A stretch of DNA of 21,741 bases from a virus, in IMG/VR virus record IMGVR_UViG_3300031508_000003, positions 1-21,741 of that record. The stretch is one strand, 5' to 3'. Of the stretch, positions 21,641-21,741 are shown one piece after another. Each line of letters begins with the position of its first letter. Position 1 is the first letter of the stretch. The notes under the pieces were generated by a model. The model saw only the letters and a list, made by a program, of their open reading frames with translations, was not told the origin of the DNA and searched no databases. The position numbers and the translations under genes are program-made.

Positions 21641-21741
21641 TTATTTAAAATATTTTAAAAGATTTATCAGCGAAAGCAAACTCCCAGCCACAAGTGACAT
21701 CCAGCTAAACGCTTGCAGCGCCGACATTTGCTTGTTTTTTA
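21641..21741 (-). CDS. Small membrane protein, N-terminus beyond right edge
   Basis: The frame ending in TAA at 21641 is open to the right edge. From an internal ATG at 21727 it reads MSALQAFSWMSLVAGSLLSL and ends INLLKYFK, a single hydrophobic segment with a basic end. Four more codons are open upstream, so the true start may lie outside. It ends ten bases before the holin-like gene and is probably another holin, antiholin or lysis-linked membrane protein. Confidence 0.55.
   Translation of the reverse strand, partial: KNKQMSALQAFSWMSLVAGSLLSLINLLKYFK

Overview
The window is a stretch of a tailed double-stranded DNA phage or prophage (Caudoviricetes). Every supported gene reads leftward on the minus strand, packed tightly with many start/stop overlaps of 1 to 26 bases. 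A long tape measure gene, a tail tube gene, an HK97-type capsid and protease, and no sheath gene point to a siphovirus. Most genes have strong AGGAGG-type ribosome binding sites. The two clear promoters have consensus sigma-70 -35 and -10 boxes. TGG is used for tryptophan, so I see no sign of a recoded stop. The host cannot be named from the sequence; a piece resembling anaerobic ribonucleotide reductase hints at an anaerobe. No integrase, repressor, tRNA gene, insertion sequence or CRISPR array is visible, so temperate or lytic lifestyle is undecided.

Reading in the direction of transcription (right to left). (1) 21741 to about 20586, lysis-like module: the end of a small membrane protein, a two-helix holin-like protein, an L,D-transpeptidase-fold enzyme and a small membrane-anchored protein. 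(2) 20585-20104, the only large non-coding region: four direct GTGCAA boxes at 21-22 base spacing plus one inverted box, three copies of an 18-base AT-rich repeat, a GC-rich hairpin and promoter P2. It is a candidate origin and control region. (3) 20103-17232: a hypothetical protein, a NinB-like protein, a probable replication initiator and a DnaB-type helicase. (4) Promoter P1 at 17173-17202, a near copy of P2, followed by a cysteine-rich hypothetical protein, a Cas4-like nuclease, an HNH nuclease, a small PD-(D/E)XK-like nuclease, a two-domain nucleotide enzyme, an unknown protein, a metallophosphoesterase and a small HTH protein. (5) A terminator-like hairpin at 12988-13010, just ahead of the late genes. 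(6) 12976-8099, packaging and head: small terminase, large terminase, portal fused to a Mu F-like domain, and prohead protease fused to major capsid protein. (7) 8041 to 1, connector and tail: connector, HK97 gp10-like protein, tail terminator-like protein, tail tube, a tiny NrdD-like reading frame, two tail assembly chaperone-like proteins, tape measure, and a large tail-tip protein that runs off the left edge.

The lysis genes lie immediately upstream of the putative origin and early promoter, while the tail-tip gene leaves the window at the other end. This fits a circular or circularly permuted map in which the late operon ends in lysis and the next transcription round begins at P2 (inference).

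The most unusual item is the 53-codon frame at 5659-5820, tucked between the tail tube and chaperone-like genes. It carries the glycyl-radical loop signature of class III ribonucleotide reductase (NrdD) and is translationally coupled to the tail operon. Other points of note are the phased iteron-like array, the duplicated promoter cassette, the hairpin that overlaps the small terminase ribosome binding site, an internal start that could release capsid protein from the protease-capsid fusion, and a deoxyribosyltransferase-like/dATP-dGTP diphosphohydrolase fusion.
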